DNA of 64,000 nucleotides from Chloroflexota bacterium (GCA_021787595.1 JAJYLQ010000005.1:62001-126000), one strand, 5' to 3'. Counted from the first letter of the stretch, positions 41,916 through 51,345 are shown. The notes: generated by a model from the sequence alone, not told the origin. A program made the numbers and translations.

Positions 41916-43442
41916 ATGACTTTCCTCAGCATTCTTTTCTGTAAAGATTTTGTTCAAAAAGAAGCGGCGGAACGGCCCGCTTTTTTCACTGATTTGAATC
42001 TCGATCAGATCATTGACGCGATTGTGGCGCGTAAAGAAGAATACGATCTCAAGCCGTTCTTCTATGCACCGTTGCGCGATACTGAAACCATCCTCTATCG
42101 CCAGGAGGTCGCGCGCGATCTGGAAGATGGGATGCTGATGGCGCACGTCCAGGCCTTCGCCGGGAAAATGATCATCGTGCGGCGTTATCTCGGTTTGACG
42201 GAAAAACTGGAATACACGTATCACCGAGAAGGCTGGTTCCTCGAAGCGGCGTTAGTTTATTGCGAGGCGTTGACCGAACTGGCGCACAACTTGGAGGCGG
42301 CGAACTTGAAGTCGCGCGGCTTTTTGGCATTCCGTGAGTACGTGGCGCGCTACGTTAATTCTGACGAGTTTCAATCGCTGCTGACGGATGCAAAAAATGT
42401 TAAAGGTAGATTATCGAGCATCAAGTATTCTGTCATTATTCAAATCGGCGCGTTCAAAGTGCGGATGTACGAGGGGGAGCCTGACTACAGCGCGGAGGTG
42501 GAGAAGACCTTCGAGAAGTTCAAACAGGGCGCGGTGAAAGATTATCGGTCCAAATTGTATCAAGGGACCGGCATGAATCATATCGAGTCCCAGATTCTGG
42601 ATTTCGTTGCCCGCCTGAACCCTGATCCATTTGCCGACCTGGACCAATTTTGCGCACAGCATAGCCAGTTCATGGATGAGAGCATCCGCACTTTCGACCG
42701 TGAAATACAGTTTTATGTTTCCTATCTTGAGTTCATGGCCGATATCAAGCTCAAAGGACTTGACTTTTGTTATCCGCAGGTGGGAACGAGCCGTGAAGTA
42801 TATGACTATAATGCCTTTGATCTCGCGTTGGCCTATAACCTGCTTCGTACCGACAAACCGGTGATATGCAATGACTTCTTTCTTAAAGGGCCGGAGCGTA
42901 TCATTGTTGTCTCAGGTCCGAATCAAGGCGGCAAAACCACTTTCGCGCGTACCTTCGGGCAGCTTTACTATCTCGCCAGTCTCGGGCTTCCCGTTCCAGG
43001 CCGCGAGGCGCGGCTCTTCCTGTTTGATCAAATCTTTACGCATTTCGAACGCGAAGAAGATATCAGCAACCTGCGCGGCAAGCTGGAGGATGACCTGTTC
43101 CGCGTCCACGAAATTCTCGCCCGCGTTACGCCGGACAGCATCCTGATCCTGAACGAGATCTTTGCGTCCACCACTCTGGAAGACGCTGTTTTTCTGAGCA
43201 GGGAAATCATGAACAAAGTGACGCCATTGGATTTGCTATGCGTGTGGGTGACGTTCATGGATGAATTATCGTCCATGAGCGAAAAGACAGTCAGCATGGT
43301 CAGCACGGTTGTCCCTGAAAATCCCGCCGAACGGACATTCAAGATTATTAGAAAACCCGCGGATGGCTTGGCGTATGCGCTTTCGATTGCTGAAAAGCAT
43401 CGCCTGACCTACAAGCAGATCAAGGGGCGCATCCAGTCATGA
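41916..43442 (+). CDS. MutS-like ATPase 1 (fluoride operon)
   Basis: 508 aa protein with a MutS core/lever-like helical N-terminal part and the MutS ATPase domain (P-loop SGPNQGGKTT, residues 333-342). The Walker B site reads LILNEIF, Asn for the usual Asp. The N-terminal mismatch-binding domain of MutS1 and the Smr nuclease of MutS2 are both missing. Family members of this kind are recurrent in bacteria; the role is unknown. It is the first gene after the fluoride riboswitch and overlaps the next by 4 nt (ATGA), implying coupled translation and probably a heterodimer. Confidence 0.85.
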   Translation: MTFLSILFCKDFVQKEAAERPAFFTDLNLDQIIDAIVARKEEYDLKPFFYAPLRDTETILYRQEVARDLEDGMLMAHVQAFAGKMIIVRRYLGLTEKLEYTYHREGWFLEAALVYCEALTELAHNLEAANLKSRGFLAFREYVARYVNSDEFQSLLTDAKNVKGRLSSIKYSVIIQIGAFKVRMYEGEPDYSAEVEKTFEKFKQGAVKDYRSKLYQGTGMNHIESQILDFVARLNPDPFADLDQFCAQHSQFMDESIRTFDREIQFYVSYLEFMADIKLKGLDFCYPQVGTSREVYDYNAFDLALAYNLLRTDKPVICNDFFLKGPERIIVVSGPNQGGKTTFARTFGQLYYLASLGLPVPGREARLFLFDQIFTHFEREEDISNLRGKLEDDLFRVHEILARVTPDSILILNEIFASTTLEDAVFLSREIMNKVTPLDLLCVWVTFMDELSSMSEKTVSMVSTVVPENPAERTFKIIRKPADGLAYALSIAEKHRLTYKQIKGRIQS

Positions 43443-44968
43443 GAGTTTTCCTGATGCATCCAGACCGGGATTTCGAATTTGAATTGGAGAAGGTCAACCA
43501 GAGATTCCCACACAAGCAGGTCCTTCTGCTCCCGGCTGCGAAAGCGGCGCTTGTGCAGGATCTGGAATTGAACACACTCTGGAACGCGATGGCGCAGGGG
43601 GATGAATTTCTATTCGAGGTGGCGCAACAAGCTGTTTTGTCCAGCCTGGATGATCCGGACGCGATCCGCTACCGCCAGGAAATCCTCAGGGACTGTTTGA
43701 GGCATCCCGATATCGTCCGGCAGATCTACCGCATTCCAATCCAGGCCATCGAAAACAAGCACAGGCATTGGATGGGTATCTTCAGCAGTTATCCAAGCAG
43801 CGTTCTAAGCGGCGCGCGTGAAATGCTGGAAATGTTCGTGGGCCTGCTCAAGGCCTTGAAGAAACTTGCAGACGATCACGCCGAAGAATTCGAGTCGGAG
43901 GGTTTCCGAAGATTCTTCGCGATGATTCAGCAGGAACTTAACGACGAGTATTTTGCGGTCGTGAAAGAACATCTCAGGGAATTGAGATTCACCGGCGGCG
44001 TTTTGCTCAGCGCGGAATTGGGGCAGGGAAACGAAGGAGCGAACTACGTTCTTCGCAGACCCAATCATGACAAACGGCATTGGACGAAGCGGGTCCTTGC
44101 CCGGAGATCACGCGTCTATTCCTTTGCGCTGGATCCTCGCGATGAAGGCGGCGCGCGTGCGCTTGGAGATTTGCGGGATCGAGGTCTCAATCTGGTTGCC
44201 AATGCCGTGGCGCAGTCCGCTGACCACATTGATGGCTTTCTCAATGTATTGCGGTTGGAACTGGCGTTTTACATCGGCTGTTTGAATTTATCGGAGCAGC
44301 TTGCCCAACTGGGAGAGCCGACTGCGTTTCCCGAACCTGCGCCAGCCAGTCAGCGCAGGCACTCATTCACAGACTTGTATGATGTCTCCCTGGCACTGAC
44401 GATGAAGCAGAAGATCGTGGGCAACGATGTGAATGCGGATGGCAAAGATCTCGTCATCATCACAGGCGCCAACCAGGGAGGCAAATCCACCTTTCTTCGC
44501 AGCATTGGTTTGGCGCAACTGATGATGCAGTGCGGCATGTTTGTCCCCGCCGAATCTTTCTGCGCGAATGTGTGCGCCAGTCTTTTTACACATTACAGGC
44601 GGGAGGAAGATACCACCATGACCAGCGGCAAATTCGATGAAGAACTCAGCCGCATGAGCAGCATTGTGGACAAGTTATCGCCGAACTCCTCGATACTGTT
44701 CAATGAATCGTTCGCGGCGACGAATGAGAGAGAGGGCTCCGAGATTGCAAAACAGATCGTCAGCGCTCTGCTGGAAAAACGTGTCAAGGTTTTCTTCGTC
44801 ACGCATCTATATGAATTTTCACATGGGTTTTATGACAGAAAAATGGCGGACGCCATCTATTTGCGCGCTGAGAGACGGGAAGATGGAACCCGGACCTTCA
44901 AGTTGATCGAGGGCGAGCCGCTGCAGACGAGTTATGGAAAAGATCTGTACGATCGAATCTTCGGGTGA
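43439..44968 (+). CDS. MutS-like ATPase 2 (fluoride operon)
   Basis: 509 aa, same layout as the previous gene but divergent. The P-loop is GANQGGKST (343-351), the signature region has TMTSGKFDEELSRM, Walker B reads SILFNESFAATNE, again Asn for Asp. Also without mismatch domain I or Smr. A short gap with a repeat (45000-45099) separates it from crcB. Likely partner of MutS-like 1; induction by fluoride is inferred from the riboswitch. Confidence 0.85.
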   Translation: MRVFLMHPDRDFEFELEKVNQRFPHKQVLLLPAAKAALVQDLELNTLWNAMAQGDEFLFEVAQQAVLSSLDDPDAIRYRQEILRDCLRHPDIVRQIYRIPIQAIENKHRHWMGIFSSYPSSVLSGAREMLEMFVGLLKALKKLADDHAEEFESEGFRRFFAMIQQELNDEYFAVVKEHLRELRFTGGVLLSAELGQGNEGANYVLRRPNHDKRHWTKRVLARRSRVYSFALDPRDEGGARALGDLRDRGLNLVANAVAQSADHIDGFLNVLRLELAFYIGCLNLSEQLAQLGEPTAFPEPAPASQRRHSFTDLYDVSLALTMKQKIVGNDVNADGKDLVIITGANQGGKSTFLRSIGLAQLMMQCGMFVPAESFCANVCASLFTHYRREEDTTMTSGKFDEELSRMSSIVDKLSPNSSILFNESFAATNEREGSEIAKQIVSALLEKRVKVFFVTHLYEFSHGFYDRKMADAIYLRAERREDGTRTFKLIEGEPLQTSYGKDLYDRIFG

Positions 44969-44999
44969 ATGTCAATTCAGAATAAGAAATGCTCATCAC

Positions 45000-45099
45000 C
45001 GCGCTGAGCGGAGTGGCGTTTTGATGCCGCGTAGTCGAAGCGTGGATATGCTTTCAAACTTGCCCTTCGACTTCCGCTTCGTCTCGCTCAGGGCGATAT
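45000..45099. repeat. GCGCTGAGCGGAG element
   Basis: CGCGCTGAGCGGAGTGG at left and CGTCTCGCTCAGGGCG at right, with GTAGTCGAAGCG/CCTTCGACTTCC inside. It fills the gap before crcB. Confidence 0.7.
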
Positions 45100-45196
45100 A
45101 GAATTATTATCCCAAATTCACGTTGGACGAACGAACATGAACTCGACATTGGATCATTTTCGGTATTCCATTTTGCAGCAGTTAAGAAAGGTTACT

Positions 45197-45583
45197 TTGT
45201 CAAAAGGCATGGAGACGTTTTTATTGATTTCATTGGGCGCGATCTTTGGCGCCAATTTGCGTTATTGGGTCGGCGGCTGGGCGGCGGATCGCTTTGGAAC
45301 AGCATTTCCTTATGGGACGTTGATCATCAATTTGACCGGCAGCTTCGTTCTTGGTTTATTCATGACACTGGCGACCGAACGTTTTCTTATTGACCCGCGC
45401 TGGCGTTTGCTGGTGGCAATTGGCTTTCTCGGCGGCTACACCACCTTTTCGTCTTATACTTATGAAAGCATGAGTCTGCTGCTCAAGGGCGAAACGTGGC
45501 TTGGATTACTGGATTTGCTTGGCAGCAGCGTCTTTGGCGGGCTGGCCGTGGCGGCAGGGATTTTTCTGGGACGGATGATTTGA
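45197..45583 (+). CDS. crcB: Fluoride channel CrcB/FluC
   Basis: Dimeric fluoride-specific channel. Four membrane segments and the family marks GAIFGANLRYWVGG, YGTLIINLTGSFVLG, FLGGYTTFSSYTYE are present. The start is uncertain: TTG 45197 (AAAGG 6 nt upstream; 128 aa) fits best, ATG 45209 gives 124 aa, and ATG 45137 would add 20 unconserved residues. It lies in the fluoride-riboswitch operon and is followed at once by the DUF190 gene, a frequent companion. Confidence 0.93.
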   Translation: MSKGMETFLLISLGAIFGANLRYWVGGWAADRFGTAFPYGTLIINLTGSFVLGLFMTLATERFLIDPRWRLLVAIGFLGGYTTFSSYTYESMSLLLKGETWLGLLDLLGSSVFGGLAVAAGIFLGRMI

Positions 45584-45597
45584 TGCGAGGAGACAAA

Positions 45598-46866
45598 ATG
45601 TCACCGGATGAATTGATGGAGAAGAAGGCGAAACGTCTCATGATCTATGCGGGGGAGAGTGATCAATGGCGCGGCAAGGCGTTGTACATGGCTCTTTTGG
45701 AAACGTTAAGGGCGAACGGCATGGCGGGCGCGACGGTCACGCGCGGACTGGCTGGTTTCGGCGCGCACTCCCGCGTCCACACCGCGACCATTTTGCGGCT
45801 CTCGCTCGACCTGCCTTTGATCATTCAGGCAACGGATTCTCCCGAAAAGATCAGAAGCGTTTTGAAGATCATCGCTCCGATGGTTGGCGAAGGCTTGATT
45901 ACGCTCGAAGATGTGGAAGTCGTGAAATACACACACCGCTATTTGAATCCGCTGCCAACCGATAAACGCGTCTCGGAAGTGATGACGCGCAAAGTCATCA
46001 CGCTGACCGATAAAATGCCGGTGGCCGAGGCGTGGGATCGAATGCTCAAGCACTTGGTCAAAGCCATGCCAGTTTTGAATTCACGCGGCGAAGTGATGGG
46101 GATGCTGACCGACGAGGATTTGCTCGAACGCGCCGGACTGGAACAGCATTTATCGGTGGCCGAGAGGCTCGATGAACAGATGCTTCAAGCCGAATTTACT
46201 GCATTGAAACGGAGTCCGCTCAAAGTCGCGGATGTGATGACGTCGCCGGCTATCGTCGTCCGCGCGAATGAGTCTTTGGGCGTTGCTGCGGCTCGCATGG
46301 CGGAGCAAAGCGTCAAGCGTCTGCCGGTGCTGGACGAAAACGGGAAATTGGTCGGCGTGCTTTCCCGCGTGGATATTTTGCGCCAGGTGCTTAGCGAAGA
46401 ATCAAAGAAGCGCGCTGCGAAAGCGCCGAGTGGTGCGGCCCGCACGCTGGGCGATATTATGTTGTCTGAGATTCCTTCTATTGATGAAGATGCTCCGCTT
46501 CCCGATGTGATCGCGCGTTTTCTGGAGGCCGAGACGCGGCGTTTGATCGTAACAGACAAAAAGGGAAAGCCGTTGGGATTGATCAGCGATTCGGATGCGG
46601 TCCTGCGCGTCCAGCCCGAAGCGCGGCGCGGCGTGATGCAGGCTCTGCGCGGCAAGCGTACTGCACCGGATGAAAAGATGACCGCGGCCAATTTGATGTC
46701 GCCAGACGTTTTGAGCGCGTCGCCTGACACAACCTTGACGGAAGCCGCGCACATGATGTTATCGCCGCAGCGTAAGTGGATGGTGGTCGTAGATGAAGAA
46801 GGCAGGGCCGTCGGTCTTGTGGATCGTCAGGTTTTGTTCAAGGCGCTGATGCACGATCACCCGTAA
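45598..46866 (+). CDS. DUF190 plus multiple CBS-domain protein
   Basis: 422 aa. The N-terminal part (about 10-110: AKRLMIYAGESDQWRGKALY, GLAGFGAHSRVHT) is DUF190, a small PII-like domain often paired with crcB. Four CBS-type repeats follow (VSEVMTRKVITLTDKMPVAE; VADVMTSPAIVVRANESLGV; LGDIMLSEIPSIDEDAPLPD; AANLMSPDVLSASPDTTLTE). CBS pairs bind adenine nucleotides, so this may sense energy state and adjust the channel. ATG 45598 follows CGAGGAGACAAA; an overlapping ATG at 45583 is less likely. Last gene of the fluoride operon. Confidence 0.88.
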   Translation: MSPDELMEKKAKRLMIYAGESDQWRGKALYMALLETLRANGMAGATVTRGLAGFGAHSRVHTATILRLSLDLPLIIQATDSPEKIRSVLKIIAPMVGEGLITLEDVEVVKYTHRYLNPLPTDKRVSEVMTRKVITLTDKMPVAEAWDRMLKHLVKAMPVLNSRGEVMGMLTDEDLLERAGLEQHLSVAERLDEQMLQAEFTALKRSPLKVADVMTSPAIVVRANESLGVAAARMAEQSVKRLPVLDENGKLVGVLSRVDILRQVLSEESKKRAAKAPSGAARTLGDIMLSEIPSIDEDAPLPDVIARFLEAETRRLIVTDKKGKPLGLISDSDAVLRVQPEARRGVMQALRGKRTAPDEKMTAANLMSPDVLSASPDTTLTEAAHMMLSPQRKWMVVVDEEGRAVGLVDRQVLFKALMHDHP

Positions 46867-46871
46867 CTGCG

Positions 46872-47309
46872 CTATTTTTTCTCCTGTTCCAATTCATCGA
46901 AGATGGCAGAAAGGTTTAAAGCCATCTCAGCCAATTGCAAAATGATCGGATCCAACTCACTCGAAAGTTCCGGGTGGACCCGCCCATATCTCTTCAATTT
47001 GACGGAGCGGTTATCGAGCAAATTGGTCCAACTGATGACCATCTGGCTTCGTATTTCAGAAGCCACATTTTCGTTTTCTAACGGCAGCTCCAATGATTGA
47101 CCCAGCTCAGTGACGATTTGCAGTGCCTCGGCAATATTGTGGCTTGCCTGTTGTCTGCGCTTTGCGGAAAGATGAAGCTTACGCTGGTAGAACGTTCCAT
47201 TTTCCTCCATGCCATCCAGCCAAGCTTGCGCCGCTCGAAGATTCTTCTCGAACATGGAAACGGTGAGTCGAAGAGAATTCCATTGGGATGGATTGAGTTT
47301 GTCTTTCAT
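46872..47309 (-). CDS. Helical protein of unknown function, riboswitch-controlled
   Basis: 145 residues, predicted almost wholly helical, with heptad-like stretches (SLRLTVSMFEKNLRAAQAWL; QQASHNIAEALQIVTELGQS; PIILQLAEMALNLSAIFDEL). No domain, signal or membrane segment recognised. ATG 47309 follows AAAGGTCTT; a longer frame enters the leader terminator. It is preceded by a fluoride-riboswitch-like leader and ends 3 bp from the CBS gene stop (convergent). The leader ties it to fluoride or a related ion, as an inference. Confidence 0.7.
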   Translation of the reverse strand: MKDKLNPSQWNSLRLTVSMFEKNLRAAQAWLDGMEENGTFYQRKLHLSAKRRQQASHNIAEALQIVTELGQSLELPLENENVASEIRSQMVISWTNLLDNRSVKLKRYGRVHPELSSELDPIILQLAEMALNLSAIFDELEQEKK

Positions 47310-47331
47310 AAGACCTTTGCAATGCGGTGAC

Positions 47332-47432
47332 AAAAAAGCTTCTACCACCAATCATCGCGGTAGAAGCCATCATTCGGAAGATCCGACAAAATTCTTTTTC
47401 AGCGCCAGCGAGCCTCATCGTTTAGCGCACCC
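47332..47432 (-). ncRNA. Fluoride-riboswitch-like leader, variant copy 1
   Basis: Minus-strand sequence has CGATGAGGCTCGC, then GAAAAAGAATTTTGTCGGA, a TCGGA/TCCGA hairpin, and ATGATGGCTTCTACC. GAGGC pairs with GCTTC; GCTTCTACC also pairs with GGTAGAAGC to make a terminator ending TTTTTT. Architecture and ends match the fluoride aptamer, but the linker between the first helix and the hairpin is some 10 nt longer. It precedes the helical-protein gene. Confidence 0.65.
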
Positions 47433-47457
47433 GTTGCTATTCGTATTTCCAAGAATA

Positions 47458-48663
47458 TTATAACACCCGCTTCGTTGAGCGCGTTTGTCTGGCAACAATG
47501 AAAAACAACGGTATGGCTGCCAATTGCAACACAACTGAAAAAGCAATCAGGGCAGGCATTGAGATGCCATAGAGAAAACCAATGATTGCACTGCCGAGAA
47601 ACCAGAAGATTCCATAACCGGCTGTGAACAACCCATAGGCGGATGCGCGGCGTTCGGGCGAGACCATGGGAGCAACTGCCGCGGGGATGATGGATTCGTG
47701 TACGCCCATACCCAATCCCCAAATCGCCATGCCAATCAACGCGGCCCAGAAACCGCCGAGAAAAACCAGCGGCGCAAAGAGCGCAGCAAGGAACGTCAAA
47801 ACAATTAGCACGCCAAAACCAAAGCGGTCATAGAGGCGTCCAAACACGAGTGAGCCGGTTCCACTAACGCCCATTGCCACCGCATAGAAAACGGGAACAA
47901 TATCTGGTGCGACGACGGATGCTTGTGCAAAATGATAGGCGATCAAAGGAAAGTCCGCGAACCCGGCTGCGACCAGCGCTGCACCTGCCAGATACAGCCA
48001 AAAGACGCGCGGTAACCCGCGCGTTTGAACATTCGGCGGATTTGATTCCATGTCTTCAGGATGCGGATACGCTCTGCGCGCCAGCATCAGCAGGCTGAGG
48101 TTGATGACGGCTGGAATGGCGAGCGCAGTAAAGGCAAGATGATAATCGCCGCGCAAAGCCAATATCCATGCGACCGCCAAGGGCCCGAAGAGAGCGCCGA
48201 ATTGATCCAATGCCTCGTGCAGACCAAAGACCCATCCAACCCCGATTTGTTTTCCAGCATGAGACAGCATCACATCACGCGGCGGGTTACGCGTGGCTTT
48301 GCCGACGCGTTCGAGGATAATCAACACGGCAGCCATCGGCCAGTTCCCGGCCAAGGCCAGCAATGGCACGGATGACATTTGAATGATATATCCAGCAATT
48401 GCGATTGGCCAGAATTTCTGGAAACGGTCGGCGAGGCGACCCGAAACGAGGCGCAGGCCGTAACCAAGAAGTTCGCCGAAACCTGTGACCGCGCCGACGA
48501 TAAAGGCACTGGCTTGCAGGTGAGCGAGAAAAGGTCCAAGGATGCTGCGCGAACCTTCGTAGGTAAAATCTGCAAAGAAACTGAGAATGCCGATCAACAA
48601 TACGAATTTGAATGCCATCTCTCGGATGGCAGGTTGTGGAGATGTCGTTGGATCAGTGTTCAC
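47458..48663 (-). CDS. MFS transporter, riboswitch-controlled
   Basis: 401 aa with 12 hydrophobic segments. Starts FADFTYEGSRSILGPFLAHL after a short cytoplasmic end; the first-loop motif is GRLADRFQKFWP and a second copy GRLYDRFGFG marks the C-terminal half. Substrate not identifiable from sequence; a drug/metabolite-exporter type fold is likely. GTG start with AGGAG six bases upstream. The variant leader upstream suggests response to the leader's ligand, perhaps fluoride or another small ion or toxic metabolite. Confidence 0.85.
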   Translation of the reverse strand: MNTDPTTSPQPAIREMAFKFVLLIGILSFFADFTYEGSRSILGPFLAHLQASAFIVGAVTGFGELLGYGLRLVSGRLADRFQKFWPIAIAGYIIQMSSVPLLALAGNWPMAAVLIILERVGKATRNPPRDVMLSHAGKQIGVGWVFGLHEALDQFGALFGPLAVAWILALRGDYHLAFTALAIPAVINLSLLMLARRAYPHPEDMESNPPNVQTRGLPRVFWLYLAGAALVAAGFADFPLIAYHFAQASVVAPDIVPVFYAVAMGVSGTGSLVFGRLYDRFGFGVLIVLTFLAALFAPLVFLGGFWAALIGMAIWGLGMGVHESIIPAAVAPMVSPERRASAYGLFTAGYGIFWFLGSAIIGFLYGISMPALIAFSVVLQLAAIPLFFIVARQTRSTKRVL

Positions 48664-48693
48664 TCAATTCTCCTTTGTGCGATCTATTGGCAA

Positions 48694-48795
48694 TAAAAAA
48701 GCCTCTACCACAAAGATTGCTGGTAGAAGCTATCAGTCGGAAAATCCGACAAAATTCTTTTTCGGTGCCAGTGAGCCTCATCGCTGGCAGATCCA
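48694..48795 (-). ncRNA. Fluoride-riboswitch-like leader, variant copy 2
   Basis: Minus strand: GCCAGCGATGAGGCTCACTGGC (GCCAG/CTGGC helix), CCGAAAAAGAATTTTGTCGGA, a GTCGGA/TCCGAC hairpin, then CTGATAGCTTCTACC. The terminator is GCTTCTACC paired with GGTAGAGGC, followed by TTTTTTATT. It matches copy 1 in order and spacing with helix changes that keep pairing, and precedes the MFS gene. Confidence 0.65.
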
Positions 48796-48903
48796 AATAT
48801 TATCCTGATGATTGCCTGATATTTTACCATGTGACGAATTGCAGTAGTCAAACCATCTCGTTTGAATTAGAATTCACAAAGAACTTAATATTTGGAGGAT
48901 TCC

Positions 48904-49962
48904 ATGACAACAAAAGTTGGCATCAACGGTTTTGGCCGTATTGGACGTCAGGTGTTGAAGGCGATTCGCGATTACTATCCCAACGAATTGGAAGTAGTTG
49001 CATTCAACGATATCGGCGACATGCCGACGATGGCACACCTGCTCAAATACGACTCAAATTACGGGCGCTTCAACGGCACAGTTGAAGTTGCCGAAGATGG
49101 TTTGCATATTGACGGCAAGAAGATCAAGGCATTCAAAGAGACCGATCCTGCCGCGATCCCGTGGGGCGATCTGGGCGTGGACATCGTGATCGAGTCGACC
49201 GGCCTGTTCACCATCAAGGAAGACGGTGTGAACAAGAAAGGCAAGACGGTCAAGGGCGCGGTCAATCACATCACCAAGGGCGGCGCAAAGAAGGTCATCA
49301 TCTCCGCGCCATCCGAAGGCGAAGATTTGACCATCGTGCTGGGCGTCAACGAAGATAAGTATGATCCGAAGAAGCATCACGTTCTGTCCAATGCTTCCTG
49401 CACGACGAACGGCCTGGCTCCAGCCGTGAAAGTCGCTCACGATAATTTCAAGATCGTACGCGGCTTCATGACGACCGTCCACTCGTACACGAATGACCAG
49501 AAGATTCTCGACCTGCCGCACTCGGATTTGCGACGGGCGCGCGCTGCGGCGATGAACATCATCCCGACTTCAACCGGCGCGGCAAAAGCCCTGAAGCTGG
49601 TCATCCCCGATATGGCAGGCAGACTCGATGGCTACGCTTTGCGCGTCCCCACTTCGACGGTTTCGATTATTGATTTGACGGCTGAATTTGAAACCGCAGC
49701 GACCACCGACGAATTGCGCCAGGCTTACCGCGATGCGGCGAAAACACCTCGCCTCAAAGGGATTTTGCAGGCCGTGGATGAACCGCTGGTCAGCATTGAT
49801 TACAAGGGCGACCCGCACTCCTCGTCCATTGACTTGCCGTTCACGCAAGTGCTCGGCAAAGAAAAGAGCACCTTTGCCAAGATCGTGGCCTGGTATGACA
49901 ACGAATGGGGTTACTCTGTCCGCACGGCGGACCTCACCGCGCTGGTTGCGAAGAATCTCTAA
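48904..49962 (+). CDS. gap: Glyceraldehyde-3-phosphate dehydrogenase
   Basis: Glycolytic/gluconeogenic enzyme, 352 aa. NAD site [10 protein letters not shown], catalytic Cys166 in [12 protein letters not shown], then TVHSYTNDQ and [12 protein letters not shown] slightly long loop ([18 protein letters not shown]) precedes the Cys. ATG at 48904 follows TTTGGAGGATTCC. It heads the gap-pgk unit, with STK and tpiA beyond a terminator. Confidence 0.97.
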   Translation: MTTKVGINGFGRIGRQVLKAIRDYYPNELEVVAFNDIGDMPTMAHLLKYDSNYGRFNGTVEVAEDGLHIDGKKIKAFKETDPAAIPWGDLGVDIVIESTGLFTIKEDGVNKKGKTVKGAVNHITKGGAKKVIISAPSEGEDLTIVLGVNEDKYDPKKHHVLSNASCTTNGLAPAVKVAHDNFKIVRGFMTTVHSYTNDQKILDLPHSDLRRARAAAMNIIPTSTGAAKALKLVIPDMAGRLDGYALRVPTSTVSIIDLTAEFETAATTDELRQAYRDAAKTPRLKGILQAVDEPLVSIDYKGDPHSSSIDLPFTQVLGKEKSTFAKIVAWYDNEWGYSVRTADLTALVAKNL

Positions 49963-49967
49963 AACGT

Positions 49968-50006
49968 AAAACGAAAAACGCAATTGCGTTTTGCGCTTTT
50001 CGTTTT
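49968..50006. promoter_or_regulatory. Hairpin between gap and pgk
   Basis: AAAACG...CGCAA and TTGCG...CGTTTT form an AT-rich inverted repeat with small mismatches, ending just before the pgk ribosome site (TTGGAG). It could lower readthrough or protect the gap mRNA. Confidence 0.45.
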
Positions 50007-50016
50007 GGAGTTCGCC

Positions 50017-51189
50017 ATGAACAAGAAAACCGTAAAAGATATTGATCTCAAAGGCAAACGCATATTGATGCGCGTGGACTTCAACGTACCCATGCAGGAT
50101 GGCAAAGTCACGGACGATAAACGCATCAAGGCCTCCTTGCCGACGATTCAGTATGTGTTGGATCAAGGCGCGTCGTTGATTCTGATGAGTCATCTTGGGC
50201 GGCCAAAAAACGGTCCAGACCCGGAATTCAGCCTGCGCACCGCCTCGGAAGTTTTGGCTTCGCTGTTGGGAAAACCCGTCAAGATGGCGCCCGATTGCGT
50301 TGGCCCCGAAGTCGAAGCGATGGCGAAAGCCCTCAACCCCGGCGACGTGTTGATGCTTGAGAACACGCGCTTTCATGCAGGCGAAGAAAAGAACGATCTT
50401 GATCTCGCCAAGCAAATGGCTTCGTTGGGTGATGTTTACGTTAATGACGCGTTTGGTTCCGCGCATCGCGCTCATTCTTCGACAGAAGGTGTGGCGCGTT
50501 TCCTTCCAGCGGTTTCCGGCTTCCTGATGGAGCAGGAATTGGAATATCTTGGCCGCGCCACGTCGAATCCTGAACATCCTTACATTGCGATTCTCGGCGG
50601 CGCCAAGATCAGCGACAAGATCGCGGTCGTCGAAAATCTTTTGACCAAATGCGACCGGCTCATCATCGGCGGGGGAATGGCGAATACGTTCCTCGCGGCC
50701 AAAGGTTACAACCTGCAGGACAGCCTCGTCGAAGCTGGTTCAGTGGAGACCGCGAAATCCATCATGGCGAAGGCAGGCAATAGATTGCTCCTGCCCGTGG
50801 ACGCGGTCGTCGCCGATAAATTCGAAGCGGACGCAAACAGCGAGGTCGTGGACGCGGATAAAGTCCCGGCCGGCTGGCGCGTGATGGACATCGGGCCGAA
50901 ATCCGTCAGCGAATTCAAAGCTGCGTTGAATGGCGCCCGCCTCATCGTCTGGAATGGGCCGATGGGCGTCTTCGAAATGCCGAGGTTCGCGGAGGGCACC
51001 TTTGCCATCGCGAAGCTGCTGGCCGAATCCGGCGCAACGACGGTCATCGGCGGCGGCGACTCCGCGAGCGCGGTCAAGAAAGCAGGCGTCGCCAAACAGA
51101 TGACGCATATCTCGACCGGCGGCGGCGCGTCGCTCGAATTTTTGGAAGGAAAAGAATTGCCCGGCGTTGCGGCATTGCTGGATAAATAG
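50017..51189 (+). CDS. pgk: Phosphoglycerate kinase
   Basis: Makes ATP from 1,3-bisphosphoglycerate; 390 aa. Family marks: [13 protein letters not shown] near the start, [26 protein letters not shown], and the nucleotide loop GGGDSASAV near the end. ATG 50017 has TTGGAG upstream; longer frame to 49984 lies in the hairpin. A terminator follows. Confidence 0.96.
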   Translation: MNKKTVKDIDLKGKRILMRVDFNVPMQDGKVTDDKRIKASLPTIQYVLDQGASLILMSHLGRPKNGPDPEFSLRTASEVLASLLGKPVKMAPDCVGPEVEAMAKALNPGDVLMLENTRFHAGEEKNDLDLAKQMASLGDVYVNDAFGSAHRAHSSTEGVARFLPAVSGFLMEQELEYLGRATSNPEHPYIAILGGAKISDKIAVVENLLTKCDRLIIGGGMANTFLAAKGYNLQDSLVEAGSVETAKSIMAKAGNRLLLPVDAVVADKFEADANSEVVDADKVPAGWRVMDIGPKSVSEFKAALNGARLIVWNGPMGVFEMPRFAEGTFAIAKLLAESGATTVIGGGDSASAVKKAGVAKQMTHISTGGGASLEFLEGKELPGVAALLDK

Positions 51190-51216
51190 CCGGAAGACGA
51201 AAACTAAAATCATTTC

Positions 51217-51263
51217 CGGAGTGCGAAGCATCCTGCGGGCGAGACTTCGCACTCCGTTTATTT
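51217..51263 (+). terminator. Rho-independent terminator after pgk
   Basis: Stem CGGAGTGCGAAG (51217-51228) and CTTCGCACTCCG (51245-51256), 12 bp perfect, 16-nt loop, then TTTATTT. Confidence 0.75.
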
Positions 51264-51345
51264 ACACGCGCATAACATCCCGTTGATTTTCAGGCAACTT
51301 ATCTGCGATATAATCATGCCAATTTCGTGACCGGAGCGCGAGGAA

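Noticed and set aside
49570-50577. 335-codon minus-strand frame opposite gap and pgk
   Set aside because: Antisense shadow of two glycolytic genes.
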